Made by a program: the position numbers and the translations under genes. Shown here in pieces: positions 16,170-24,400 of a stretch of 30,339 bases of DNA (within the stretch, counting starts at the first letter, position 1; every line of letters starts with the position of its first letter). The stretch is taken from positions 1-30,339 of the forward strand of contig JBKQHQ010000042.1 of NCBI GenBank assembly GCA_052148715.1, in the 5' to 3' direction. Origin of the DNA: JBKQHQ01 sp052148715. Lineage in GTDB: Bacteria > Pseudomonadota > Alphaproteobacteria > Rhizobiales > Xanthobacteraceae. The notes beneath the pieces are model-generated. The model made no database searches and had not been told where the DNA came from. It saw only the letters and a list, made by a program, of their open reading frames with translations.

Positions 16170-19100
16170 TCACACGCTTTCCTTGCGCCGCGGAGCGTGT
16201 CGTTTCGTCTTGACTGGCGGCGCGTCGGCGTCGCCCGATAACTGCTTGGTGACCTCCGCGACATACGCTTTTTGCGAGGCGACCACGGCTCTCGGGACGG
16301 AAAAGCGTTGCCGAACGACGCCGTGAATGCGCTCGATCTCATCGACATGGGTTTGCGCCTTGAGTGAGTGCGTGACGCTCTGGGCGTGTCGACGATGCAC
16401 ATTGAGCGGGTCTGCAACGTAGGCGATCTTCGCTCGCGGCGCCGCCAGGCATTCGAGATAGAGGCGCCAATCGCCGGCCATCCGGTATTCCGCGAGCTCG
16501 GTCCGGCAGGCGTCCAGCGCGCGCAGCAAGCTCTCGCGTCGCCAGAGAACCGAGCTCACGTTGAGGATCGTGTTTTTGACCGAGAGCAAGCGGGACACGA
16601 ATCCGCCGCCCTCAAACACCTCCGTGCGGGTCAGGGCCTCCGGCTCGATCGAGGCGAAATACGGCTTGTAGCTTGGATAGACGGGTGCGCCGCCGGCATC
16701 GATCGAACGAGAATCGCAAAAGCCGAGGCACACATCAGCATCGTTCCGCATGACTGCGAGCAGGTTCATCAGGAACGACGGTTCCGAGAGATCGTCCGCC
16801 TCGGCAATCCACAGGAATTCGCCTTTCGCCATTTCGGCCGCCTTCGCCCACTGGGCGAAGACCGATCCCGAATTGACGTCGTTGATCACCAGCGTGACGT
16901 CACGCTCGCGTTCCTCGGCGACCCGTTCGATCACATCGAGGCTATCGTCAGCCGACGCATCATCCAGAATGATGATCTCCTCGACCGGATGCGTCTGGTC
17001 GAATATCGTGCACAGCCGCTCGGTGAGGCAATGTGCGTAGTTATAATTGGGCACGGCGACGGACACCGAAGGAAGCTCCGGGAGCGCCAGCCGCATCAGA
17101 TCGCGCACGTAGGGCGCAAAGCCGAAGCGCTCCTCGATCACCTGCGCCGCTCGCGTGAGCATGGCCTCATCGCGTGCGCCGCCGAGCAGCGTGTTCAACT
17201 TGGCCGCCATGGCCGGCGCGTCGCAATATTTTACGACGATACCCAGCGCCTCCGCTTTGAGAAACTCCGGAATCCCGCCGGTCCGCTCGAAGGCGATTAC
17301 CGGAACGCCGACGCTCATTGCCTCGAGCGCAACGGTCGGGAACGGGTCCTCGCGCGAGGTCAGCAGGAATGCGTCGGCCGCGGACAGGAATACGTTCACG
17401 TCATTGCGATACCCGGCCATGTGAAACAAGCCGGTCGCCTCGGCTTCCGCAATCTCATCCGCCAACCAGTCCCGCAAGCCTGGGTCCATGTCGCCGACCC
17501 AACAGAAATGCACCGCGGGCCGGGCCGCTCGCAGCGAACGCCAGACCTGCAGAAAAAGGTCGAAACCCTTGCGCATGTCCGCGTAACCGATTCCGAGGAC
17601 GAGCCTCCCCTCCGCGCCGATCCCGAGCTTCTCGCGCAGCGTCTGCGCTTGTTTCGCGTCCGGTACGAGCTGCTGATAGGACCCCTGGGCGCGGATAAGA
17701 AACGATTCCGACCGGGGCAGACCGAGCGTCCCGAGGACCTTGTCGCGCCCGAAGGTGGACGCGAACACGACCCGCTTGGCGCCCGTGATGCCGCGCCGAG
17801 CGGATTCTTCGAGCCCCTTTTCCCGCAACAGACGCGGCAACTCGTGGACCAGCAGCGTGGCCTCGATGCCTTGCTCGGCCAGCAAGGGGACGGCCGCGCC
17901 GGCCGCCGACGTATTGACGATGGCAGCCGCAAAGCCGCGTTCGCGCAACTCCCGGATCTTGGCCGCAAGGGCTGCGCCCCCTGCCACGCTCAACGGCGCC
18001 ACGGCCGCGTAGGCACTCTCGAGGTGGCCGCCGGCGAGCAGCAGATACTCGACGTCCACGCCGAAGGCGCTGCGCAGCGTCTTGCCGATGTTGAGCAGCA
18101 GATGCTGCGCGCCGCTCGGAAAGGCATCGTGCCCGACCAGCAGCAACCGCGGCCTCGAGGCGTCACGCGTCAGGCCGGTCACGGCTCGCGCCGTCGCATT
18201 CAGGTAGGCTGAGCCGAAATGAAGATCCGGCTCGAGATAGGTCCCCTCACACCATTCGTTCCAGGCGTTCACGCAGACGATCGGCTCGCCGAAGAACGGA
18301 TTTTGTTGCGCCTGATCAACCAACTTCGACAGCCACGCCTCGTATTTCGCGGGGGTCGAGCCGTGGATCACAAGACCGGTCCCCTGCCGGCGCGCATCGT
18401 TGTCCCAGCTCGGAACGATGGTCTTGATCAATGGGAAGGCGGGGCGCGCCTCACCAAGCGAATAAGCAGCAAGATCGTCGTATTTATAGACTTTCGCCTC
18501 GAAGGTGTCGTCCAGGATCTTGATGTCGGTATTGAGCTGCGGAATGTAGTTCGTGTGCTTGTGCGGCGGAAACTCGATCGCCCCATCGATACCGAGCGGC
18601 CTAGGATCATAGTCGTTGAAGCTCTGGCTCATGACAATGATCGGGTCTTCGTCGTGTCGATCCGCAAACAGCTTCCGCCACCGGGCAATGGCCGAGGCCG
18701 TGTCCGGTATCAGACCGGGGCGATAGATCATCAGCAGCGGCCGCCCGCCGATCCGGATGTAACGGCGGTCCGCGAAGTGGCGGGCATATTCCTTGACCAT
18801 CCGCTCGTCGTCGCCCGCGCGATAGTCCTGCGACAGCAGCACTTGGCCTTCCAGGCCATCCCAGCGCCGCGTCCAATTTTCGTTGGCCCACATCAGGCAA
18901 AACGGCATGTCGATATCGGGCGCAGCGAGGAATTGCTCGAGCGGACGCTCCAATAGCCGCCGACCGTTGAACCAGTAGTAATAGAAGACGAAACCGTAGA
19001 TGCCCGCCCCCTTCGCCAGCTCGACCTGCTTGCGCATCGTTTCGATCGATGCCAGCGAATAGAATCCGAGGTCGCGCGGGATCCGCGGCTGGTAGTGGTC

Positions 19101-20105
19101 CTTGAAACGCGGCAAGCCGCGCGCGATGTTGGTCCATTCCGTGAACCCGGTTCCCCACCACTTGTCGTTCTCGGGTATGGCGTGGAACTGGGTCAGATGA
19201 TAGGCGAGCACTTTGGCTCGCGGCCTGGCGCCCGCGGGGAGTGGCCGGAAGTCCTCGAAATTCGGACCGGGCCGCGTGAACCGCTTGACCTCGGCGGGGA
19301 TCGTCGCATCGTTTTCCGGCGGCAGCGGGAAGACGCCCTCTTCGTTCCGATGCTCCAGATAGTGCAGCAGCGGATTCTGCTCGGCCTTTCCTTTGAAGTA
19401 CCGTTGGATATAGAAGTTGGTGCTGAAACCAGGCGAGGGATTGCGCCCCTCGCGGTACCCGTAGTGCAGATAGTGCTCGAACGGATCGGCGCCTGCCGCC
19501 GCTATGTCCTTATACGTTTCCAAGTAGTACTTGGCGTCGAATTCAGGAAACGGACTGAACGGGCCGAAGCGATTCTGCAGATAATGCGCCAACGCATTCT
19601 GCTTTTCCGGCACCAGGTAGGTCTTGCGATACCAAACCGGGTCGAAAAGGGGCCCCGGTTTGCGGCCGTCACGCTCGCCGGACGCAACGTAATGCAGCAG
19701 TGGTTGCTGCCCTTGCGATTTCACATCGGAATACGTGAGAAGATACCATGCCGGATCGAAGATCGGGTTGGGTCTTCGACCTTCGAGGTAGCCGTACAGG
19801 AAAAAATGCTCCAGCGGGTCGATCTTGGCACCGCCGATATCCGGATATGTTTTCAGGTAATAGTTCTCGTCGAATAAAGCGCTTGTCCTCAGATACTTGA
19901 AGAAAGCCGAGATCTCGGCAGATTGTGTTGTACCTTCGACGGATGACTTGGGCTCCGCGGACGGCTGAAGCGGCTCAGGATCGGCACTCGGAGCAGGCTC
20001 AGCCTCGCCGGCTTCGGGGCGCCGAACCTTGACCGCCAATGGGCGCCGCGTCCTTATCTTCGTGCCGGCCGAAGACCCGACCAGATTGGATAGAAAATCG
20101 GACAT
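16170..20105 (-). CDS. Trifunctional polysaccharide enzyme: repeat region, WbsX/GH99-like, GT4, GT2
   Basis: About 1311 residues with four regions (numbered from GTG 20129; subtract eight for ATG 20105). Residues 85-270 hold YYLKTYPDI/HYLHYGYREGR repeats. Residues 303-655 are a WbsX/GH99-like domain (YHLTQFHAIPENDKWWGTGF, MWANENWTRRWDG, NAWNEWCEGTYLEP). Residues 660-1010 are a GT4 domain (GIGYADMRKGFDLFLQVW; EDPFPTVALEAMSVGVPVIAF with the GT-B E-x7-E). Residues 1020-1290 are a GT2 domain (SVAVPNYNYAHCLTERL, IILDDASADDSLDVIE, IAEADDLSEPSF). Each catalytic signature is present, so it may build several linkages of one glycan. The ATG 20105 start has GTGAG just upstream; GTG 20129 is possible. 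Second gene of the rmlA operon; cytosolic, with no membrane segments. Confidence 0.9.
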   Translation of the reverse strand: MSDFLSNLVGSSAGTKIRTRRPLAVKVRRPEAGEAEPAPSADPEPLQPSAEPKSSVEGTTQSAEISAFFKYLRTSALFDENYYLKTYPDIGGAKIDPLEHFFLYGYLEGRRPNPIFDPAWYLLTYSDVKSQGQQPLLHYVASGERDGRKPGPLFDPVWYRKTYLVPEKQNALAHYLQNRFGPFSPFPEFDAKYYLETYKDIAAAGADPFEHYLHYGYREGRNPSPGFSTNFYIQRYFKGKAEQNPLLHYLEHRNEEGVFPLPPENDATIPAEVKRFTRPGPNFEDFRPLPAGARPRAKVLAYHLTQFHAIPENDKWWGTGFTEWTNIARGLPRFKDHYQPRIPRDLGFYSLASIETMRKQVELAKGAGIYGFVFYYYWFNGRRLLERPLEQFLAAPDIDMPFCLMWANENWTRRWDGLEGQVLLSQDYRAGDDERMVKEYARHFADRRYIRIGGRPLLMIYRPGLIPDTASAIARWRKLFADRHDEDPIIVMSQSFNDYDPRPLGIDGAIEFPPHKHTNYIPQLNTDIKILDDTFEAKVYKYDDLAAYSLGEARPAFPLIKTIVPSWDNDARRQGTGLVIHGSTPAKYEAWLSKLVDQAQQNPFFGEPIVCVNAWNEWCEGTYLEPDLHFGSAYLNATARAVTGLTRDASRPRLLLVGHDAFPSGAQHLLLNIGKTLRSAFGVDVEYLLLAGGHLESAYAAVAPLSVAGGAALAAKIRELRERGFAAAIVNTSAAGAAVPLLAEQGIEATLLVHELPRLLREKGLEESARRGITGAKRVVFASTFGRDKVLGTLGLPRSESFLIRAQGSYQQLVPDAKQAQTLREKLGIGAEGRLVLGIGYADMRKGFDLFLQVWRSLRAARPAVHFCWVGDMDPGLRDWLADEIAEAEATGLFHMAGYRNDVNVFLSAADAFLLTSREDPFPTVALEAMSVGVPVIAFERTGGIPEFLKAEALGIVVKYCDAPAMAAKLNTLLGGARDEAMLTRAAQVIEERFGFAPYVRDLMRLALPELPSVSVAVPNYNYAHCLTERLCTIFDQTHPVEEIIILDDASADDSLDVIERVAEERERDVTLVINDVNSGSVFAQWAKAAEMAKGEFLWIAEADDLSEPSFLMNLLAVMRNDADVCLGFCDSRSIDAGGAPVYPSYKPYFASIEPEALTRTEVFEGGGFVSRLLSVKNTILNVSSVLWRRESLLRALDACRTELAEYRMAGDWRLYLECLAAPRAKIAYVADPLNVHRRHAQSVTHSLKAQTHVDEIERIHGVVRQRFSVPRAVVASQKAYVAEVTKQLSGDADAPPVKTKRHAPRRKESV

Positions 20106-20186
20106 ATTACTCACGCCTGCCAAGTTCACTTCGGACTGCGTTTGCCGAGTTGCGGATGACGACCCTAGGCCGCTGCCTGTTGTGGA

Positions 20187-21251
20187 TTACTTGCGGTGCC
20201 CGACAGGGCATTTAGGCTGCACGGCACGGGAACGGCTGCGTCGTGCGTCAACATTCGTTGCGCCACTTTGCTCAATGGCGGTCCGGCGCGGGGAACGGAT
20301 GCCGCTTCGCGCGGGCTCTTGAAGATGGAGGCCGGCACCATCATTCGGCTGCAGCGCCGGCGCCCGCATGATTTTGCGCGCCGGCGGTTCATCGGATAGG
20401 CGTTGCAAATAACGGCCATAAGCGGTCTTGCCGCATTTGCTCGCTAAGTCGCGCAGGCGAGCGGCCGTGATGAATCCCTTGCCGTAAGCGACCTCCTCGG
20501 GACACCCTACCAATAGGCCCTGCCGGTGTTGAATGGACCGAACGAATTCGGCGGCTTCCAACAGGGTGTCGTGGCTACCGGTGTCGAGCCAAGCATAGCC
20601 GCGACCGAGCTTTTCCACGCTAAGCCTGCCGAGCTCCAAATAGCGGCGGTTGACATCGGTGATCTCCAGTTCGCCGCGCGCAGACGGCCGAAGCCCCGCG
20701 GCGATGTCGAGCACCGCATTGTCGTAAAAGTAGAGCCCGGTGACCGCCCAATTGGAGACGTAATGGCTGGGTTTCTCGACCAGCTCGACGGGAGTTTCCG
20801 CCTCGTCGAACCTAACGACACCGTACTGACTAGGCTCGCTGACGTAATAGGCAAAGACCGTGGCACCGACCTCGCGCTCGGCGGCGCATTCGAGCTGATC
20901 GCTCAAGCCATGGCCATAGAACAGATTATCGCCGAGGATCAGGGCGACGCGGTCATTGCCGACGAATTCCTGCCCGAGGATGAACGCGTGGGCGAGCCCA
21001 ACCGGCTGATCCTGAACAATGTAGGTCAATGAGATGCCCCATGTCGATCCGTCGCCGAGCAGATTCCGATAAAACGGCAAGTGATCGCGCGTCGAGATGA
21101 GCAGAATGTCTCGGATTCCCGCCAACATGAGAACGGACAGCGGATAGTACACCATCGGCTTGTCGTAGACCGGCAACAGCTGCTTGTTGATGGCGAGCGT
21201 TGCCGGATAGAGGCGCGTGCCCGAGCCTCCGGCAAGGATGATCCCCTTCAT
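20187..21251 (-). CDS. rfbA: Glucose-1-phosphate thymidylyltransferase
   Basis: Makes dTDP-D-glucose from dTTP and glucose-1-phosphate, the first step toward dTDP-L-rhamnose. The start at 21251 is set by MKGIILAGGSGTRLYP, the universal nucleotide-binding N-terminus, with AGAGGG upstream; the frame extends to 21419 but that part is non-homologous. KQLLPVYDKPMVYYPLSVLMLAGI, ILGDNLFYG and GELEITDVNRRYLE are characteristic of RmlA. The core ends near residue 290, as expected. About 64 further residues rich in Arg, Pro and Ser follow and are not part of the family. It leads the five-gene minus operon, supplying its activated sugar, and is divergent from the RTX operon. Confidence 0.95.
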   Translation of the reverse strand: MKGIILAGGSGTRLYPATLAINKQLLPVYDKPMVYYPLSVLMLAGIRDILLISTRDHLPFYRNLLGDGSTWGISLTYIVQDQPVGLAHAFILGQEFVGNDRVALILGDNLFYGHGLSDQLECAAEREVGATVFAYYVSEPSQYGVVRFDEAETPVELVEKPSHYVSNWAVTGLYFYDNAVLDIAAGLRPSARGELEITDVNRRYLELGRLSVEKLGRGYAWLDTGSHDTLLEAAEFVRSIQHRQGLLVGCPEEVAYGKGFITAARLRDLASKCGKTAYGRYLQRLSDEPPARKIMRAPALQPNDGAGLHLQEPARSGIRSPRRTAIEQSGATNVDARRSRSRAVQPKCPVGHRK

Positions 21252-21441
21252 GCGAATTCCCTCTTGGATTGCAAGTGGTCGATGATGTGCGGGAAATCTG
21301 CGATGCGCGCCGAAGCGATGCCCACAGGCCTCGATTTGGTGATTGCTTGCATGCGCAAATGTTCCCGCTAAGCCCAGCCGACGCCTTCTGCGGGCTTCAA
21401 TAAACAAGCCCGGTATCATTTTGACCCTATCCGCGGACGAT

Positions 21442-21461
21442 ATTACGCATCAAAGTGTAAT
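21442..21461. promoter_or_regulatory. Inverted repeat upstream of rmlA, possible operator
   Basis: ATTACGC, six bases, then GTGTAAT: arms match at 6 of 7 positions. It lies about 190 bp upstream of the rmlA start, in AT-rich DNA. The size and spacing suit a dimeric regulator; the role is inferred. Confidence 0.3.
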
Positions 21462-21889
21462 CAAATCCGTCCAAACAGCGTGGCCATTCCTGCACGCGAT
21501 AATCGCGCGCCGCGGGGCGACGACACCTTCCGGCGCTGAAGCGATTTGCTAGATCTGAAGACGCGTGGCCATCGCTGTCGCCAATGTGACGACGCGGACG
21601 ACGTTCCTGCTATTCACGTCGATAATCTCTTCAAGTCAAGGCGCCAGGCCGGTCTCCGCCGATTTGCTCCACCCGCCAAATGTTTCCGCAATGAATCGTG
21701 TTTGCGTCGCAGCTGCCGCATGCCTGCTAACACGGCAAACGATCGAATTCAGTTTGAGATGATGACGGGGTCCCGACAATTTCAATATTCTTTTTCGGAT
21801 AAAATACAAACAGTACATCGTCGAATTGCCGGCTTAGGACATACGCAAAAACAATTACGACAAACGAACTACGTTGAAATCCGTATGCC

Positions 21890-21935
21890 GGTTCAATAAG
21901 ACCGTCCGCGGCGGTTCGATAAGGCCGTCAACGGA
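21890..21935. repeat. Two tandem 23-bp direct repeats upstream of the RTX gene
   Basis: Units at 21890-21912 and 21913-21935 match at 18 of 23 positions, with the core GTTCRATAAGRCCGTC. They abut with no spacer, so the cores sit on about the same face of the helix two turns apart. They end about 150 bp before the RTX start codon. This spacing is typical of paired activator sites; the binding protein is unknown. Confidence 0.45.
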
Positions 21936-22088
21936 ACAAACCAATCTGAACGTCAGGATCGCAACGACCACACCAACGCTACACAAACTCTCTGCATTGC
22001 CGGCTTTCCGAACGCAATGCCTTGAACGGAGATCGTTCAAGCAGGGGGAGACGCGTACCCATGTGGGCGCGTTCAGCGAGGACCGCAA

Positions 22089-23183
22089 ATGGCCACTTAC
22101 GACGTAAATAGCACCAACCTCGTCAACCTATTGACGCCCGATGTCAGTCCGTCCGTCCAGGCGGCGATCATCAATGATCTCATCAATGCCGGCGTCTTCG
22201 ATTCAAGCTCGGACACGACTCACACGGTAACGGTTCAGGACGGCGGATTTCCTCCGATTGATCCGAACGCCCAGGTGCTTGTCCTCACCGATCCGACCAG
22301 CACCGTCGCGACCGATCCCAATCTCCTGGCCATTGCTTTCGACACCGACGCGACGTTGACGGTGACTGGCGATAACAACGTATTTGTCGGCGTTGGCGCG
22401 GGCAACGACTCGATCGCGCTCAACGATAGCGGCGACGACACTGTCGTATTGGGCTCAGGGAGAGACACCGTAACCGGAGGCGCCGGGAACGACAGCCTGG
22501 TGGGTGGCAGCGGAAGTCATCAGTTGCTCGAGGCTGACGCCGGCGGCAATAACGTTTTGGTCGGCGGCACCGGGGCCAGCGACAGTCTCTACGGCGGGGC
22601 CGGCGGCTCCGACAGCCTGGTGGCCGGCGGCGGATCGAATGAGCTGCTCCAGGCCGGCGCCGGCGCCGATGACACTCTCGTCGGCGGTAACGGAGCTCAC
22701 GACAGTCTCTATGGCGGGGCCGGCGGCTCCGACAGTCTGGTGGCCGGCCACGGCAGCGACCAGTTGCTGCAGGCAGGCGCCGACAGCAATGACACCCTCG
22801 TCGGCGGCAGCGGGTCCGGCGACAGCATCTACGGCGGCGCCGGCGGCGGCGATAGCTTGGTCGGCGGCTCCGGGACCCATCAGCTCATTGTCGCGCAGGA
22901 TGGCGTCCTCAATAGCAATACCATCGTCGCCGGGACCGGCGGCGACACGATCGATGCCTCCGGCAACGACCAGATCCACATCGCCTCGAACACCGGGAAC
23001 GACACGATCGTCGGCGGCAGCGCCGGTAATGACGTTGTCTTCTTCGACACCCGCAACTCCACGGATGCAACGATCAGCACCACCGGCGGCGTTACGACCG
23101 TGTCGTTCGCCAATGATCAGACGGTCAAGATCAGCGGCGTCACGGCCAATCTGGTCTTCGAGGACAAGTCGGTCAAGATTTAG
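22089..23183 (+). CDS. RTX-like repeat protein, probable type I secretion substrate
   Basis: A 364-residue acidic, Gly/Ser/Asp-rich protein with no Sec signal and no cysteine, as usual for type I substrates. Residues 1-95 are a non-repetitive head. From about residue 100 come Ca-binding-type glycine repeats: first near-canonical nine-residue units (TVVLGSGRD, TVTGGAGND), then unusual ten-residue units such as LYGGAGGSDS. Three 40-residue super-repeats (22557-22916) follow each other. The tail holds further GND turns and ends FEDKSVKI, a plausible C-terminal secretion region. The ATG has GAGG eight bases upstream. It is followed by a Hint protein and a type I ABC/HlyD pair, which strongly suggests export. 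Function could be adhesin, matrix or S-layer-like; no enzymatic domain is seen. Confidence 0.85.
   Translation: MATYDVNSTNLVNLLTPDVSPSVQAAIINDLINAGVFDSSSDTTHTVTVQDGGFPPIDPNAQVLVLTDPTSTVATDPNLLAIAFDTDATLTVTGDNNVFVGVGAGNDSIALNDSGDDTVVLGSGRDTVTGGAGNDSLVGGSGSHQLLEADAGGNNVLVGGTGASDSLYGGAGGSDSLVAGGGSNELLQAGAGADDTLVGGNGAHDSLYGGAGGSDSLVAGHGSDQLLQAGADSNDTLVGGSGSGDSIYGGAGGGDSLVGGSGTHQLIVAQDGVLNSNTIVAGTGGDTIDASGNDQIHIASNTGNDTIVGGSAGNDVVFFDTRNSTDATISTTGGVTTVSFANDQTVKISGVTANLVFEDKSVKI
22557..22916 (+). repeat. 120-bp tandem repeat, three copies, in the RTX gene
   Basis: Units begin at 22557, 22677 and 22797. Each encodes four ten-residue turns in the order LVGG.G..DS, [LI]YGGAGG.DS, LV.G.G...L, [LI]..... 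ending in D/N-T. The first two copies are close at DNA level; the third ends in a variant and carries two extra residues. This indicates recent tandem duplication, so length may vary between strains. Confidence 0.8.
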
Positions 23184-23238
23184 GCTAACGGCCACACACG
23201 GTACCGTAGCCCCCTCTTAGCAGCGAAAGGCAAACGAC

Positions 23239-24171
23239 ATGGCCGATTTCACTGGTGACTTCAACTACATGTACAACGTGGTCAGAACCGAGACCGGTAC
23301 GTTCATGATTGAACCGGGTGCTCCCGCATCGACGAGTGCTGGCTTCGATGACAATTATGGACCCGGGGCCCCCGGGGACCCGCTCAACATCACGGGGGCG
23401 GGCAACGGGCTGGACGGAAGGTATGATTACGTGGGATCCACCACCACGTCGGAGGGAGGAAACGCCTACGTCGTCTACAACGTGGCCGATCAGCAATACT
23501 ACATGCTGACGAACACGCAATTCAATTGGAACGGCAGCTCTACGACGCTCAATCCGCTGGATAGCTCCGGCGATCCGCGATCGGACCTAGCGTGCTTCGT
23601 GGCCGGGTCGAGGATTCTGACTCCGTCCGGCGAGCTATGCGTGGAAGACTTGAAGATCGGTGACCTCGTTCGGACGTCCGAGGGTCGCTCGGTTCCGGTT
23701 CGCTGGATCGGTCGGCGCGTGGTCGCCCGGGCATTCGCCGACGAATTGAGCCTGCCCATCCGCATCAAGGCGGGTGCGCTGGCCGAAGGCGTGCCGAGCC
23801 GCGACCTCCTGGTCTCGCCCGACCACGCTCTCTTTGTCGACGGGCTTCTGATCCAGGCGGGCGCCTTGGTTAACGGCGTCTCGGTCCTGCGCGAGTCAGA
23901 AATGCCCCGGACCTTCACTTATTTTCACCTTGAGCTCGACGATCATTCCCTGATCTTTGCCGAAAACACACCGACCGAGACATTCGTCGACAATGTCGAG
24001 CGGATGGCCTTCGACAACTGGAATGAATATCAGGCGCTTTATCCGGACGGCAAAGCCATTGTCGAGATGCCGTATCCTCGCGCCAGATCCGCACGGCAGG
24101 TGCCGCAGGTGATCCGGGCCAGATTGTCGCGGCGGAGCCTCCCCGTCGAAGCGGTGAGTGCTGCCGCCTGA
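23239..24171 (+). CDS. Hint-domain (intein/hedgehog-like) protein
   Basis: 310 residues. The N-terminal 110 residues are Gly/Asn/Thr-rich and resemble a secreted region. A Hint_2 domain follows, beginning at Cys119: CFVAGSRILTPSGELCVEDL, GDLVRTSEGRSVPVRWIGRR, LLVSPDHALFVDG around 190-202, then TYFHLELDDHSLIFAENTPTE. The N-terminal Cys and the SPDH histidine are the residues that drive N-S acyl shift in Hint domains. Self-cleavage or cross-linking is therefore possible but unproven, and many Hint_2 proteins are uncharacterised. The ATG has GAAAGG eight bases upstream. It sits 55 bp after the RTX gene and before a terminator-like palindrome, so the two are likely co-transcribed and both may be type I substrates. 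Confidence 0.85.
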   Translation: MADFTGDFNYMYNVVRTETGTFMIEPGAPASTSAGFDDNYGPGAPGDPLNITGAGNGLDGRYDYVGSTTTSEGGNAYVVYNVADQQYYMLTNTQFNWNGSSTTLNPLDSSGDPRSDLACFVAGSRILTPSGELCVEDLKIGDLVRTSEGRSVPVRWIGRRVVARAFADELSLPIRIKAGALAEGVPSRDLLVSPDHALFVDGLLIQAGALVNGVSVLRESEMPRTFTYFHLELDDHSLIFAENTPTETFVDNVERMAFDNWNEYQALYPDGKAIVEMPYPRARSARQVPQVIRARLSRRSLPVEAVSAAA

Positions 24172-24198
24172 CGGCGACGGCACTCCATTCGGGTTGCC

Positions 24199-24228
24199 GG
24201 CAATACGGGGCGCGCGCCCCGTATTGCC
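24199..24228 (+). terminator. Perfect 30-bp palindrome, probable intrinsic terminator
   Basis: The 15-base arm GGCAATACGGGGCGC is followed immediately by its exact inverse, giving a very stable GC-rich stem. CGATTTTCC and a T-rich CCTTTCTT follow. It lies 27 bp after the Hint stop codon and about 170 bp before the transporter gene. A weaker CCTTTCT/AGAAAGG stem follows at 24241-24264. Partial termination would keep transporter expression below that of the secreted proteins. Confidence 0.7.
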
Positions 24229-24400
24229 CGATTTTCCTGACCTTTCTTAACAAGTCGAGAAAGGCATTCTTAAGCGTCCGCGGCACCCGCTACCGCTTGT
24301 TTCTGAATTGGTAGCGATTTGCCGGACACAATTCGCATCCATGGCTCGGCATCCTACCCGCAGGGCGTAGCCATCAATGACCGCGCCGAAGGAAGTTGTG

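Larger units (their letters stand above)
21252..22088. promoter_or_regulatory. Divergent intergenic region between the rmlA and RTX operons
   Basis: 837 bp, AT-richer than its flanks, and containing no open frame with a recognisable family. It must hold the promoters of both operons. Visible elements are an inverted repeat at 21442-21461 on the rmlA side and two tandem 23-bp units at 21890-21935 on the RTX side. The most AT-rich stretch is about 21780-21890. I could not place -35/-10 boxes with confidence. Confidence 0.6.

Noticed and set aside
16368..18212. 614-residue plus-strand open frame over the trifunctional glycosyltransferase
   Set aside because: It runs antisense to a well-supported coding region and has shadow-type composition.
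21546..21899. 117-residue plus-strand frame in the divergent intergenic region
   Set aside because: It has no ribosome site, no recognisable motif, and overlaps the first 23-bp element upstream of the RTX gene.
22455..23195. 246-residue minus-strand frame opposite the RTX gene
   Set aside because: It is a low-complexity Ala/Gly/Val mirror of the glycine repeats.
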